NCBI RefSeq assembly: GCF_051401765.1
Contig: NW_027480598.1
Location: forward strand, 186,001-250,000
Direction of reading: 5' to 3'
Source of the DNA: Calliopsis andreniformis
Lineage: Eukaryota > Arthropoda > Insecta > Hymenoptera > Andrenidae
DNA: 64,000 nt
This document shows positions 24,571 through 36,268 of the stretch, piece after piece (position 1 is the first letter of the stretch; each line of letters starts with the position of its first letter). The position numbers and the translations under genes were made by a program. The notes beneath the pieces are model-generated. The model saw only the letters and a program-made list of their open reading frames with translations, was not told where the DNA came from and searched no databases.

Positions 24571-25981
24571 TGTTGGAATCGCTTAAAATAAGGGATCCAA
24601 CGGAGGTCCGGATGAGGTGAGATGAAGGGAATTCGAAAGAAACGAAAACACAAGTTTTATATTTTGTCGGCCCTGAAAAGGGCTTTTAAGCGACGTTTAT
24701 TTAACTTTTGTGTAGGGGGCTGGGTGCTGCTCCGGTCCTCGTCGGCTCGGGTGGACGGTGGATCGGAGGCCCTGTGGTCGTGGCTGGTGACGCCGGCGCT
24801 CCTCTTAGCGACGTTGGCGTCTGAAAAAGAGATAGCGGCGGAACCGCGGCGGTAAGCAAGAGTGTAAGTCTGGCTATACCAAAGATTCCCAACTCCAGGC
24901 TGCGCTCGCGAGCCTATTTGGAGGGGATAGCAAAACCTTGCCAGTAACGCAAAGGTAATGCAGTGGACTGTATTATCGACTCTTCTTCTGGCGCGAAGAA
25001 GAAGTCGATGAACGAGTGGCTTGAGAGGAGGAGGGACCTCTTCTCTTCGCCTTGCACCTTTTGGAAAGGTTCGTTCCATACGGATCCAAGTAATTTAGGG
25101 ATTCGTGAGCGGAGGGACACGCTATAACCAGGGAATTGCTGGTCCTGGAGGCTGAGGACGGCCAGAGGCTCCGCGACTCCGTTCACCTTACCGTGTGCTT
25201 CTATTCGTCACACGGGGGTTGCTACTAAACGGGGTGGCAGAGCACGAGTAACGCAGAGGTGATAGGCACGTACGTTATCTCTCTCTGTTGTAACCCGTCT
25301 CTCAGGGATCCAACAGGCAGCGGCCTTTGTTGCTCCGAGACGAAACGAGACTCAGAGAATCAGGGCAGGCCCCGATTCCAAGAGTGCAAATCTCGATCAA
25401 TTGTCTCCTAAAACAAACCAGGTGCTCTTTCGTACGTATTATACGTACGAATCGAGCAGAGCTTCCTAGTCTGTCGGCGACAGAGGTTCAGCTTTTGAGA
25501 GCTAGTGAGATTTCAAGTGTCTGGTAACCAAACTACTTGAAATCTGGAAACTGGCGAGCTGAGATGCGCTTGACGAACGGTCGCACTGACTGCGTCAAGC
25601 TTGAATGTCGTAAGACGACTGGGGCGAGAGCCGCGCGTGTCTCCGCGAAGCGGAAGACGTGCCAAATTTTACCACTACGCGGCGCTCACAAATTATCTTT
25701 TGTCTCGTGCTAATGTAGTACGATGTACTCTCTCTCTCCTTCAGGCTCCGATGTCCCCACTCGACATCGAGGCTGGAGTTCAAAACCGTTGCTCGACAAC
25801 GCTTACTTTGTTTGAACTTTAATTTTGACGACAAAAACAAGTCATACGACAGCTGATCGTGTTTTGCTGCTAGGACAACGTATGCTCCGACCGAAGGCCA
25901 CCTTCGGTCGGTCACGTATACCAACAAATTACGAATCTCGCGGACGAGACAAATGCCCGTTATAGAACCGCTTTTTAAACA
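24571..25981. mobile_element. Solo LTR (1,411 bp) inserted in Gypsy pol
   Basis: The segment starts TGTTGG and ends TTAAACA (TG...CA, with TGTT/AACA at the tips). It is flanked by the 5-bp duplication GTAAC (24566-24570 and 25982-25986). Removing it with one GTAAC restores an uninterrupted Gypsy pol reading frame across the site, which fixes the boundaries exactly. No protein domain is visible inside, so a solo LTR from recombination of a full element fits best. TGTT...AACA ends are common in BEL/Pao and some Gypsy LTRs. It is richer in GC than its surroundings. A small non-coding LTR-type element (TRIM) is the alternative. Confidence 0.8.
24670..24683 (-). other. Stem-loop resembling a histone mRNA 3' processing hairpin
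   Basis: On the minus strand the sequence GCCCTTTTCAGGGC closely matches the animal histone 3'-end stem-loop (stem with TTTC loop). No histone reading frame precedes it; it lies within the solo LTR. Chance similarity or capture of a processing signal are both possible. Confidence 0.3.
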
Positions 25982-26147
25982 GTAACAAAAGTTGGTGAAC
26001 ATGAAGGGCCACGTCAGACATCTACAGCAGTAGACTATATTAAACCATGGGTGAGTGAAAATAGCGATGATTTGTATAGTGACACTGAAGAAACTTGTGA
26101 TGAATAACCCAATATCTGAGGTCAGATATTCTCGCAGCATGGCCGAG

Positions 26148-26504
26148 TGTGGGGTTCGATAAGATTATGTTATGTTTAAAAACATTTAGAATTAAGTAGT
26201 TTATGACTGGGCCATTTGGGACGTTGATGTTTTGCAGGCGAGTGGCGATGGTCAGCAGAACCGTGTCCCAAACCCTTGGAGATAGCTTTAGATTTATTGT
26301 TTAGGTTTGGGTCGTGAGTGAGACAGAGCATGAAAGAAATGAGTGGTGTCGACGGTGCGGGATGAAGGAAAATTCGGCAGAGTGGATTGGTAAGCCATAG
26401 GGCACAGATCAGAAGTTAAGGCGTAGAATATTGTGTGGATTATTAAAATATTTAGTCTAATTCATTTAGTAATACTATATTTCCAGTGATTATACAAATA
26501 TATA
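26148..26504 (+). repeat. Gypsy 3' LTR, truncated
   Basis: It begins TGTGGGGTTCGATAAG, 40 bp after the pol stop, and matches the 5' LTR up to TACAAATATATA. The last ~57 bp of the LTR are missing, replaced by CAGGGTGTAAC..., and do not reappear beyond the hexamer array. Confidence 0.88.
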
Positions 26505-26628
26505 CAGGGTGTAACAAAAATGTTGCAGTTCCTTAAAAGGGGTGATTCAGGGGGTGATTTGAAACAACTTCTTCCTTAGCGAAAATGTAAGATGAGGCTT
26601 CGTTGACGAGTTATTAACGAAAAACACC
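26505..26628 (+). repeat. Fragment of a dispersed repeat beginning CAGGGTGTAAC
   Basis: The passage from cagggtgtaacaaaaatg to gttattaacgaaaaacac has the look of the terminus of a dispersed element common in hymenopteran and other insect genomes (recognised from memory, family not assigned). It abuts the truncated Gypsy LTR on the left and runs directly into the GATGAC array on the right. Confidence 0.5.
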
Positions 26629-27963
<1,335 letters not shown>

Positions 27964-28212
27964 TCGCTGTGATGACTCGCTGTGATGACTCGCTGTGCTC
28001 GAATCTTGTACAAGAAACTCAAGGTCTCTATGTTATTGCCCAATTTCTCTTAAACTATTAGATGGGAAATTATGAAAAAAATCACGGACACGTCAGCTAT
28101 TCCGACACATATTTTGGAATTTTTTCAAATTTTTAAATTAATTGTCTAAGTTGTAAAAAATAAAAAACGAGGAAGAAGAATATAAAAATGCCGATTTATT
28201 AAAGTAATGCTA
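27964..28212. other. Short AT-rich spacer
   Basis: Between the hexamer array and the Merlin terminus, no feature is seen apart from the two 13-bp tgatgactcgctg copies at the left edge. Confidence 0.5.
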
Positions 28213-28480
28213 GGCTGAACTTTACTTTGGGGAAACAAAAATTAATGGTTTTTTTTTACATATTTTAATAATACTGGACGAGCGGAATCCAAAAATGCAA
28301 GTTTTAAGTTTAGGAATCCAGCGGTTGAAAAGTTATGCGTATTTAGAGGTGAGCATTTTTAAACTATTCACTAGCTATTTCGACGCCATATTGGCTTGTA
28401 CAGGCAGCTTAGCCAATGAGCGGAGCCGTTGGATATGAGCAATTGCGCCACTGATATCATACTAGCGACCATTTAGGCAG
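28213..28480 (+). repeat. Merlin left terminal inverted repeat
   Basis: Matches the inverted sequence at 36009-36268 over its length, including ggacgagcggaatccaaa and ccaatgagcggagccg, with point differences and small indels. Confidence 0.9.
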
Positions 28481-28604
28481 GATAAATCAAATTTCGATGT
28501 TCAAAGTTTTACGAGTGATTTGATTTACGTGGTGATACCACAATATTCCCATGCGTTTGAGTTTAAGGTGTTCATTGCTAATTTCTTTGATTTTGTGTAT
28601 TTTC

Positions 28605-28900
28605 GATTTTAATATAGTATTTCTTGTAGAATAGTAGTTTAGTATAGTATTTTAACATTTATAGTGTTGTAGTTTTTATAGTATTTTAGAATTATTTATA
28701 GTATTTTATGATTTATGTTAGTTTTTATTTAGTATAGTAAATGAGTATAGCATTTTATTAACGTATTTTAAATATCTTATATATAGTATTCTAACGTTTC
28801 ATTCATATATTTATAGTATTTTAACGATTCACTCATTTTATTTATAGCATTTTAACGTTTATATTAGCTTTTATTTAGTACATTCAAGTAGTATAGCATT
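28605..28900 (+). repeat. Irregular AT-rich repeats of tagtattttaacgttt type
   Basis: The motif tatagtatttta with variants recurs roughly ten times without strict spacing, in the Merlin leader upstream of the transposase start. It may be leader or promoter sequence; no function can be read from it. Confidence 0.55.
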
Positions 28901-29056
28901 AATTTTATTTGATTGTTATGTATTATTAACTTTTGCCTACTTTCCGTGTTTTTTTTTCCTTTATTAGCTGTAGTATACTTTATATTTCTATTTTCTTGCA
29001 ATTATTTATTTTTTTTCTTTTGTAATAATGAGTGTTGGTAAATGGAATTTATCGAA

Positions 29057-29255
29057 TGTTGTAATATGGGATAACGATTTAAAATAAAAAGAAATTTAAT
29101 TGTAACACAACGCACGGAAGAAGTCTGTACGATATCAGATCCCACATGAATATATTCAAAAGTAAATAAAAAACCATAGAAACAAGACAGAACACTTTCT
29201 GTATCCTTCGATACTTTCGATACTTGTCTTTGTTCCTTGATTATATAATCTAACA
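29057..29255 (-). repeat. Copia 3' LTR (left)
   Basis: Runs from TGTTGTAATATGGG to AATCTAACA. On the minus strand it is preceded by TGAGGGGGCC, a purine-rich tract in the position of the polypurine primer. Confidence 0.93.
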
Positions 29256-29498
29256 GGCCCCCTCAAAAACAAGTCGGTGCTGTCCATATTAATTGTACAT
29301 TAATACGTCTAATAAGTGTACTACGAGTATTACCGTACAGACTGTCTACCTTGTGTTTTATTTTGACTCTAATTCTGGGAACAAAATACAAATGGTCCAA
29401 CATTCGTTGCAAGGGAATGGGGAAACCCAGAAAAACCCATCCAGACCATACAAACTGTATACAAAATAATAATAATTTTTATGCTTATATTAATCTTA

Positions 29499-32400
29499 TT
29501 ATTCTAATCCCATTTTTGCTCTAAATTCCAAATATTTGCTTGCTGGCAACAGCTTCGTTAAAGCATCTGCTAGTTGATCACCTGTAGGAATATATTCAAG
29601 TTTTATTACATTCTTTTCAACTTGTTCTCTTGAAAAGTGGTATTTTATGTCTATATGTTTTGAACGCTTATGGCTACTTGGATTACTCGCAATATTAATG
29701 CAACCCATATTGTCTTCGTAAATTATTATTGCATCAAAGACATTTATATTAATACTGATTGCCAAGGATTTTAACCATAATGCCTCTCTCACAGCTTCAA
29801 AAAGAGCCATGTACTCTGCTTCTGTGGGCGAGACAGCCACTGATGTTTGCCTTTTCGTATTCCAGCAGATTGTACATTGTTCATATAACTTAAATAAATA
29901 TCCCGTTGTGCTCTTACGATCTGTATTTTCATTACCTCCCCAATCAGAATCGACATATCCACTAAATAGATTTTTATAATCAGTTTTAACGTATGTTAAT
30001 TTAATATCAGCAGACCCTTTAAGATACCTCAGAACCCTTTTAAGGTTTTGCCACAGTTCTCTGTTATTTTTACTTGAATATCAACTTAAAATATTTACCG
30101 CTATACTTAAATCGGGTCTCGTATAAATCATTATATACATCAAGCATCCAATTAAATTACGACAAGGTGCATTATATTCTTCTTCTGAATTCAAAGCTAT
30201 ATGATCTAATACACTTGGAAGAGGTGTACTTACAGGTTTGCAATCTAACGTATTAAATTTCATAAGAACAGTCTTAATATATGCACTTTGATCCAATGTT
30301 ACTTGTCCATTAGTTCTTTCCACTTTTATTCCAAGAAATAACTTAATTTCATTTAAATCTGTCATGCAAAATCTATTTTTCAAATAATTTTTGAAATTTT
30401 GCATTGTCTCAGATTCAGCAGTCATAATCACTAGATCATCCACATATAGTACCACATATATATTCTTTAATATATTCTTTCTATCTAATATATAAATACA
30501 ACGATCCGCTGATGAATTTCGGAAACCTTTCTCCAGAAGAGCTTTTTCGAACATCTCAAACCAGCATCTGGCTGATTGCTTGAGACCATACAAAGCTTTA
30601 TTCAATTTACACACTTGATTGTTACTATCACATTTAACACCTTCAGGAATTCGCATATAAATTTCTTCCCTTAAAATACCATTTAAAAATGCCGTCTTAA
30701 CATCCATTTGATGCACTAGCAAATTATGCTGATTAGCAAAAGCCATAAGAAATCTAAAGCTTGACATTCTAGCTACAGGTGCAAATGTGTCATTATAATC
30801 TTCTAAATATTTCTGACTGAAACCACGGGCCACTAATCGAGCTTTGTATTTTAACGGATTTCCGAATTCATCATTTTTGATCGTGAATACCCATTTACAA
30901 TCAACAATGTTCTTATTCTTTGGCTTCGATACCAAATTCCAAGTTTTATTTATTACTAACGAGTTTATTTCATCGGCAATAGCTTGTTCCCACTTAGCTC
31001 TGTCATCTCTAGTTTTAATTTCATCAAATGAGTTGGGTATTTTGCAAATTATCGATTGAGCGCATAAAAGATAATCATCATTATCATTAAATTCATTATA
31101 TGACATAGGAGACCGTCGCTTAATCCTGTCACTCCTTCTAGGTTCTATACCATCTTTTAATTCTACCACTTGATTATTTTCTGGTCCCGATACTCCTGTT
31201 ACATCTGTTTCAGTTACAGATTTACTTTTCTCTCGATCTACCATTACTTTAATTCTCGGCTCTATCATATCTGATTTATTGTTATCAGATTTTTTTCTTT
31301 TTAACACATCTGATTTTTGATTATCAGATTTATTTACTCCACACTGTATATCTACTGATTTCAGCACTTCACGAGATGCATCAGTTTCACAAAAACCACG
31401 TTTTAAACCTATTTCCTTTATTACCGGCCGAGATTCTAAGTAATTAATTTCATCAACTATTACATCTCTTACTATCTCAAGTTTCCCATTTTCTACGTTC
31501 CACACTTTGTATCCATTTGGTGTAAACCCTACCAATATACATTTATAAGACTTTTCGTCAAATTTCGATTTCCTAATTTTATCATGCACATACACTGTGG
31601 AACCAAACACTTTTAAATACTTCAATTTGGGCCTTTTATTATGCCACAATTCAAATTGGGTTTTATTAACATTAAGAGCTTTCGATGGGGTTAAATTAAT
31701 TAAATATGTAGCAGTTAAAACTGTTTCTCCCCAGAACTCTTTTCCTAAACCTGCACCGTTTATCATCGCACGTGCTTTTTCAGTTATAGTTCTATTCATG
31801 CGTTCTGCAACACCATTTAACTGAGGAGTTCGCGCAACCGTTAAGTGATAGCTTATACCCTTTTGTATACAATAATTTTTCATCTCATTAGATAAATATT
31901 CCTTGCCATTACCACAGTATAAATTGACAATCTTTAAATTAAAACGTGCTTCACTTTTAGCAACGTAATCCTTAAAGATTGTAAAAACATCTGATTTATT
32001 TTCAAGTAAATACGTCACATAATAATACGTAAATTCATCTATGAAAGTTATAAAATACTTTTTATCATTAGTTGTAGAAGGAGTGATCGGTCCACAAACG
32101 TCTGTGTGAATAATAAACAATGGCTGCCTAATGTGACTTTTATCTTTTGCCTTTTCAAATAGCAATTGTGCTTGTTTTCCTTTAATACAAGCTTCACATA
32201 TATTATCGTCTGGAATTACTTTTTCAAGATACGTCACATCCTCCACCACCTGCTTATTCTTCAACTGTAAAAATTTTGCCTTTCCTATATGCCCTAAGCG
32301 CCTATGCCATAATTCATAATTATTAACTATCTTATTAGAAATATAAGAATTAAGTGAATTTACTCCTTTTTCGATGACATCAAAATCTATAGATATTAAA

Positions 32401-33598
32401 TTATTTGAAGGCTTACCAATCATCATCATTTTACCGTTTTTGATTATTTCGACGCCCCTCTCATTGAAAGTTATACTCATTCCTTTTTGCTGCAACTTTC
32501 TAACGGATAGTAAGTTGTACGGCACGTCCGGGCAGTACAATACGTCCTCCAAAACGCCTTCAATTCCCGTATTGGTAGTCACAGGTATCTGTCCCTACTT
32601 CGATGCAGTTATATATTCTCCATTCTTCGCTATCGAAATCCTGATGGGTGGATCAAGTATGGTCATATTTGGAAATACATTATCTTCTTTGACTATATGA
32701 TCCGATGCTCCAGAATCCAGGATAAATGTTAATTTTCTGGTTTTCATGACCTGGTAGTCTCCGGTCATAAAGGCATATCCCGACACGTTGTTGCTTGTAA
32801 CAGCTTGCGTCGTCTGAATTGTATGTATATTTTGATTTTTGTTTCTTTGTTCTGCTCTATATTGGTGCCTCTTTTTATAGTAATAACACTCTTTAATCTT
32901 GTGTCCTGTTCTTCCACACTGATGACATTTTCCGGTAAAAGATTGTCTATTCGGCTTGAATGTATTTCCTCTTCTAATGTTACCCCTTCTATTACTTCCT
33001 CTTTTAAAGCGTGTACTTCCAAAATTATTTGGTCTTTGATTTTTCACTTCAGCTTGGAGTATTTTCGCGTTGGTATCCAACTTTTCACTCTTAATTTTCG
33101 TCTCATCATCCAACAGTCTCTTTTTAACTGTGTCAAGTGTAATTCTCGCTTCTGTCATCATCGTCTCAATGACAGTTGACACCGTATCATATACTTCGGG
33201 CAAACTAGATAACAAAATTGAAATAATTTCGTTTTCCCGAAATGATCTTTCAACGAACTGTCACTTTTCATTTTCAATCTTAATAGCTTTTTCCTAATGG
33301 ATAATTCCGTAGCCGTACTTTGACTCTCATACACTGAATCTAAACTTAATATAATTGATTTTGCTGTACTTCCCGGAGTGTCATACTTCAAATGCGTATC
33401 AGATAAATATTGCACAACAGTGCATTTGGCAATGCGTTCCCCCATCGATCATACTGCGGTGACAGGAACCGGTGGTTGCTCGTCAAGAACTTTTAATACA
33501 TCGAGCTCATATAATAAATTACGAACTCTATGCTTCCACGCGTTGTATTTCGTACCACTGAATTGCTGAATGTTTCTCCTGTCTTTGGACATCTCCAT
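29499..33598 (-). pseudogene. Copia Gag-Pol polyprotein, broken
   Basis: Starts at ATG 33598. Gag carries a CCHC knuckle (CHQCGRTGHKIKEC), then protease DSGASDH. Integrase has the HHCC finger (WHRRLGH...CEAC), the first Asp in HTDVCGP and Glu in NGVAERMNRT, but the second catalytic Asp reads Gly (YCGNGKEY; codon 31911-31913). Reverse transcriptase is complete, with VDCKWVF, MDVKTAFLNG, LYGLKQS and the intact YVDD box. RNase H (VDSDWGG, SPTEAEY, YEDN) ends at 29499. Lesions: TGA at 33449-33451, a frameshift near 33236, TAG at 32595-32597, TGA at 30081-30083. The last two look like CAG-to-TAG and CGA-to-TGA changes. Gag and pol are otherwise one frame, as in copia. Confidence 0.93.
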
Positions 33599-33690
33599 CG
33601 TCACGCAGTTTAAAGTATTTTACACTTAATTGATTAAAAAAAAACTAAACTAATTAACACGCGATACACTTAATTATTATAGAATGAATT

Positions 33691-33704
33691 CTGGGCCCAT
33701 AACC
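33691..33704 (-). promoter_or_regulatory. Copia primer binding site (internal initiator tRNA-Met)
   Basis: Directly after the 5' LTR the minus strand reads GGTTATGGGCCCAG, complementary to the anticodon region of initiator tRNA-Met. This is the half-tRNA primer known for Drosophila copia and relatives. Confidence 0.85.
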
Positions 33705-33903
33705 TGTTGTAATATGGGATAACGATTTAAAATAAAAAGAAATTTAATTGTAACACAACGCACGGAAGAAGTCTGTATGATATCAGATCCCACATGAATA
33801 TATTCAAAAGTAAATAAAAAACCATAGAAACAAGACAGAACATTTTCTGTATCCTTCGATACTTTCGATACTTGTTTTTGTTCCTTGATTATATAATCTA
33901 ACA
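33705..33903 (-). repeat. Copia 5' LTR (right)
   Basis: Same limits and length as the left LTR, with three substitutions (acgat/atgat, aacact/aacatt, tgtctt/tgtttt). It is adjacent to the primer site. Confidence 0.93.
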
Positions 33904-34847
33904 TCGAATTTACCAAATTCAAAAGAAAGTGCGATCGCCTGGGCTCAAGAGCATGGATTGTTAAGAACAGATAAAAATTGTTCTGTCCATCGAAAGCCGA
34001 TGAAATTATATAAGTCATCGCAACACGGTGCTGGGCGGTTTCTCTGTTCGGTTGGAAGGTCCAGATGCAAACAATTTGCAGCCACAGTTGATTCCTTTTT
34101 TGAGGATGTCCGTTTGCCTTTTGATAAGGCGATAAAGTTAGAATTATTTTTCGTGATTTCATCAAATTAACGATTAAAAAATTTAGAAGATTCTTAAAAA
34201 CGTTTTTTTGTTTTTGTAATGCTCGTTTTAGATTGATGTATTGTTTCACGCGAGATTTTTCGTGCGAAGATACTGCCCACGAATTGTGCGACTTCACAGA
34301 AGAAGATAGTACCAATTTATCATCTGCCACTATTTCTGCATGGTATCAATATTGCCGAGAAATGGTTGTAGATCATTTATCAAAAATTCAAGCAGGAATG
34401 CCTAAATTGGGAGGCATTTCCGAATCTGGATCTCGTATCATTGTTCAGGTATCTTATATAACTGTTCTATAGTACTTTTTCCATTTCTTTTCTTAGTTTT
34501 TATTCTGTAGTGACACATTGTTAATTTTATATTATTTCATTTATAAAAGATTGACGAAGCCAAATTTGGAAAAAGAAAATACAATCGTGGCAGAAGAGTG
34601 GAAGGCCACTGGGTATTAGGTATAGTCGATACCAAAACGAATGATTGTCGAATGATAGTCGTTGAAAATCGAGAAGCATCGACTTTAATCGACATCATCG
34701 ATAGACATGTAATTGCCGACAGTGAAATACACACGGACAGTTTTAAAAGTTACGCAGGACTTACTGCCCGTGGATATATCCATAAAACAGTAAATCATAG
34801 TATTGAATTTGTAGGTAAGGGTTAAACTAAACTTCGTGTTGAGGACC

Positions 34848-35551
34848 AAAATTTTTGGTAATTATTTAGAATAAGGGTCTCCTTAACAATTTCTTTGAAA
34901 CTTTTTTATATCATGTGTCTTGATACGTGGATTAATTTTTCTAAATGAAGTGAAAATGATTTGTCGCTCTCTTTTCGTTTTCGAGATATAAATTTGTATA
35001 TGCTTGAAAATTATGGTGGCAGGCCGAGGGTAGGTAGCAAAAAGGGGATTTGAGTTGGGTTAGAGCTACGGCCAGTAAAAGAGATGTTTCGAGTTGGTTA
35101 GAGCTAGGGTTAGGAAAAGAGATGTTTCAAGTTGGTTAGAGCTAGGGCCAGGAAAAGAGATATTTCGAGTTGTGTTACGTCCCCGTAACTTTTGACAGTA
35201 ATTACCAGAGCCCTATATGCTATATCTACGCTATACATATATATATACACACATAAGCACGATTTTATTTCCGGTTCGGTTCAAAACGGTCATAACGGAA
35301 TCATTCTCGCGCGACCGAATTCGAATTCTTTCGCGGCCCTAGCTCTAACCCAACTCAAATCCCCTTTTTGCTACCTACCCTCGGCCTGCCACCATAATTT
35401 TCAAGCATATAAAAATGTTTATCTCGAAAACGAAAAGAGAGCGACAATTATTTCATTTAGAAAAATTAATCCATGTATCAAGATACATGGTATAAAAAAG
35501 TTTCAAAAAAATCGGTGAGGAGGCACGTATTATAAATAATTACTAAATTTT
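34848..35551. mobile_element. Foldback element with ~215-bp inverted arms in Merlin intron 3
   Basis: Left arm 34848-35067 and right arm 35341-35551 are inverted copies (shared ggtggcaggccgagggtagg, gagagcgaca and tggtaattattta-type ends). The spacer includes a 38-39-bp motif (gttggttagagctagggccaggaaaagagat...) in three tandem copies at about 35051-35168. There is no coding content. It lies wholly between the donor at 34815 and the acceptor at 35654, so it lengthens the intron without touching exons. Confidence 0.8.
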
Positions 35552-36008
35552 TTAATCAACTTTAATCTTTTGTAAATAATTTTTGTAAATAATTTTTGTA
35601 AATAATTTTTAATGCAAATAATGTAAATAAATGTAAATAATTTTTTAATTGAAGCCAGCGATGGTACCCACACTCAAAAAATTGAGTCCAACTGGCGACC
35701 AGCGAAAGACTGGATGCGTGGAAGAGCTCGTTTTCACGACGATGAATATGCATACCGTTTATGCGAATTCTTATGGCGTCGATTTTGTAAATATAATAAA
35801 ATTGATATGATGTCATCTTTAATGGATGCTATTAGAAACGAATATACATTTAATTGATTACATAATGAATTTGGCTTTTGCACGCAGTCACCACTTATAA
35901 CGACTTCAATTAGTTGAAATTAGTATATCTCATCACTTGGTTCTAGTCCGTCACTAGGTCTAGACTAGAAAGGAAACTGAAAAAGGGAAATAATAACGTT
36001 TGTATATA

Positions 36009-36268
36009 CAGCTTAAATGGTCATCACCATATGCAATTGCTCGTAGCCAGCGGCTCCGCTCATTGGCTGAGCAGCGTGTAGAAGCCAATATGGCGTCAAA
36101 GTAGCTAGTGAAATAGTTTAAAAATGCTCACCTATAAATACGCATAACTTTTCAACCGCTGGATTCCTAAACTTAAAATTTGCATTTTTGGATTCCGCTC
36201 GTCCAGTGTTATTAAAATATGTAAAAAAAACCCATTAATTTTTGTTTTCCCAAAGTAAAGTTTAACCC
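36009..36268 (-). repeat. Merlin right terminal inverted repeat
   Basis: Inverted counterpart of 28213-28480. The inner end is near caggcttaaatggtc-type sequence; the outer end is at ...taaagtttaaccc. Confidence 0.9.

Larger units (their letters stand above)
22289..26107 (+). pseudogene. pol: Gypsy Pol (zinc knuckles, protease, RNase H, integrase), broken
   Basis: It reads on in the gag frame after TGA. Two CCHC knuckles (CYSCGGRDHFFYNC and CFECGEFGHIAVNC) and an aspartic protease with FIDTGSD come first. The reverse transcriptase begins (NNYKPVATRETE) but jumps within ~15 codons into the RNase H domain (TELHTDAS, YELEVLAI, TDCRAF), so almost all of the RT, including its YxDD box, is deleted. 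Integrase follows: an HHCC finger (HENGH...CVDC), the first Asp in FHVDH and the second in ISDRG. A TGA interrupts at 24032-24034, and the third catalytic residue is Lys rather than Glu (SQVKRVNR, 24119-24121). The C-terminus breaks at 24570 and resumes at 25982 after an inserted LTR, ending with TAA at 26105-26107. Confidence 0.92.
20484..26504 (+). mobile_element. Ty3/Gypsy LTR retrotransposon, defective, with nested solo LTR
   Basis: Two direct LTRs flank a tRNA-Pro primer site, a gag and a pol of Gypsy order (protease, RNase H, integrase). Aligned LTR parts differ at only a handful of sites in about 357 bp, so the insertion is fairly young. The 3' LTR is cut near 26504 by unrelated repeat DNA, so no target duplication can be tested. 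The element is dead several times over: most of reverse transcriptase is deleted near 23015, pol has a stop at 24032-24034, an integrase catalytic residue is changed at 24119-24121, and a 1,411-bp solo LTR splits the C-terminus of pol. Confidence 0.92.
29057..33903 (-). mobile_element. Ty1/Copia LTR retrotransposon inside Merlin exon 1
   Basis: Identical-length 199-bp LTRs bound a 4,847-bp element on the minus strand, flanked by the perfect 5-bp duplication TCGAA (29052-29056 and 33904-33908). The LTRs differ at three positions, all C against T on the plus strand, so the insertion is recent. Copia gene order (protease, integrase, RT, RNase H) is complete. Inactivating lesions: stops in gag, between protease and integrase, and before RNase H; a frameshift in gag; loss of a catalytic Asp in integrase. 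The primer site is of the copia internal tRNA-iMet type. Confidence 0.95.
29028..35857 (+). pseudogene. Merlin transposase, four exons, disrupted only by a Copia insertion
   Basis: Exon 1 is 29028-29056 continued at 33909-34136 after the Copia and its target duplication; exons 2-4 are 34232-34448, 34550-34814 and 35655-35857. All introns are GT-AG with phases that fit, and the coding total is 942 bp (313 residues), typical for the family. An N-terminal Cys-containing zinc-binding-like part (NCSVHRKPM...GRFLCS...RCKQF) is followed by a DDE nuclease: Asp in IDEAKFGKRKYNRGRR, EGHWVLGIVD, Asp in IHTDSFKSY, GYIHKTVNHS, and Glu in KIESNWRPAKDW. The enzyme would cut and join transposon ends in the nucleus. 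No stop or frameshift is present outside the Copia insertion, so the gene was intact when Copia landed. Confidence 0.88.
28213..36268 (+). mobile_element. Merlin DNA transposon (IS1016/ISXO2-type), with nested Copia and foldback element
   Basis: Long terminal inverted repeats (28213-28480 and 36009-36268, roughly 260 bp, with modest divergence) enclose a gene for an IS1595/ISXO2-like DDE transposase. The tips read GGCTGAACTTTACTTTGG on the left and, inverted, GGGTTAAACTTTACTTTGG on the right; Merlin termini begin with GG. I see no convincing 8-9-bp target duplication. Removing the Copia (29057-33903) and the foldback element (about 34848-35551) leaves an element of roughly 2.5 kb, a normal size for Merlin. 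An AT-rich leader with repeated tagtattttaacgttt-like motifs (about 28605-28900) precedes the transposase ATG. Confidence 0.88.

Noticed and set aside
24657..25079. Minus-strand open frame next to a histone-like hairpin as a histone gene
   Set aside because: The translation has no similarity to H1, H2A, H2B, H3 or H4 and lies inside the solo LTR.
25595..26140. 181-codon minus-strand open frame
   Set aside because: It is antisense to the solo LTR and the Gypsy pol C-terminus, with no domain.
30074..33569. Several plus-strand open frames of 60-124 codons
   Set aside because: They are antisense shadows of the Copia polyprotein.
33677..34330. 217-codon minus-strand open frame
   Set aside because: It spans the Copia LTR junction and the antisense of Merlin exons 1 and 2, so it is not a gene.
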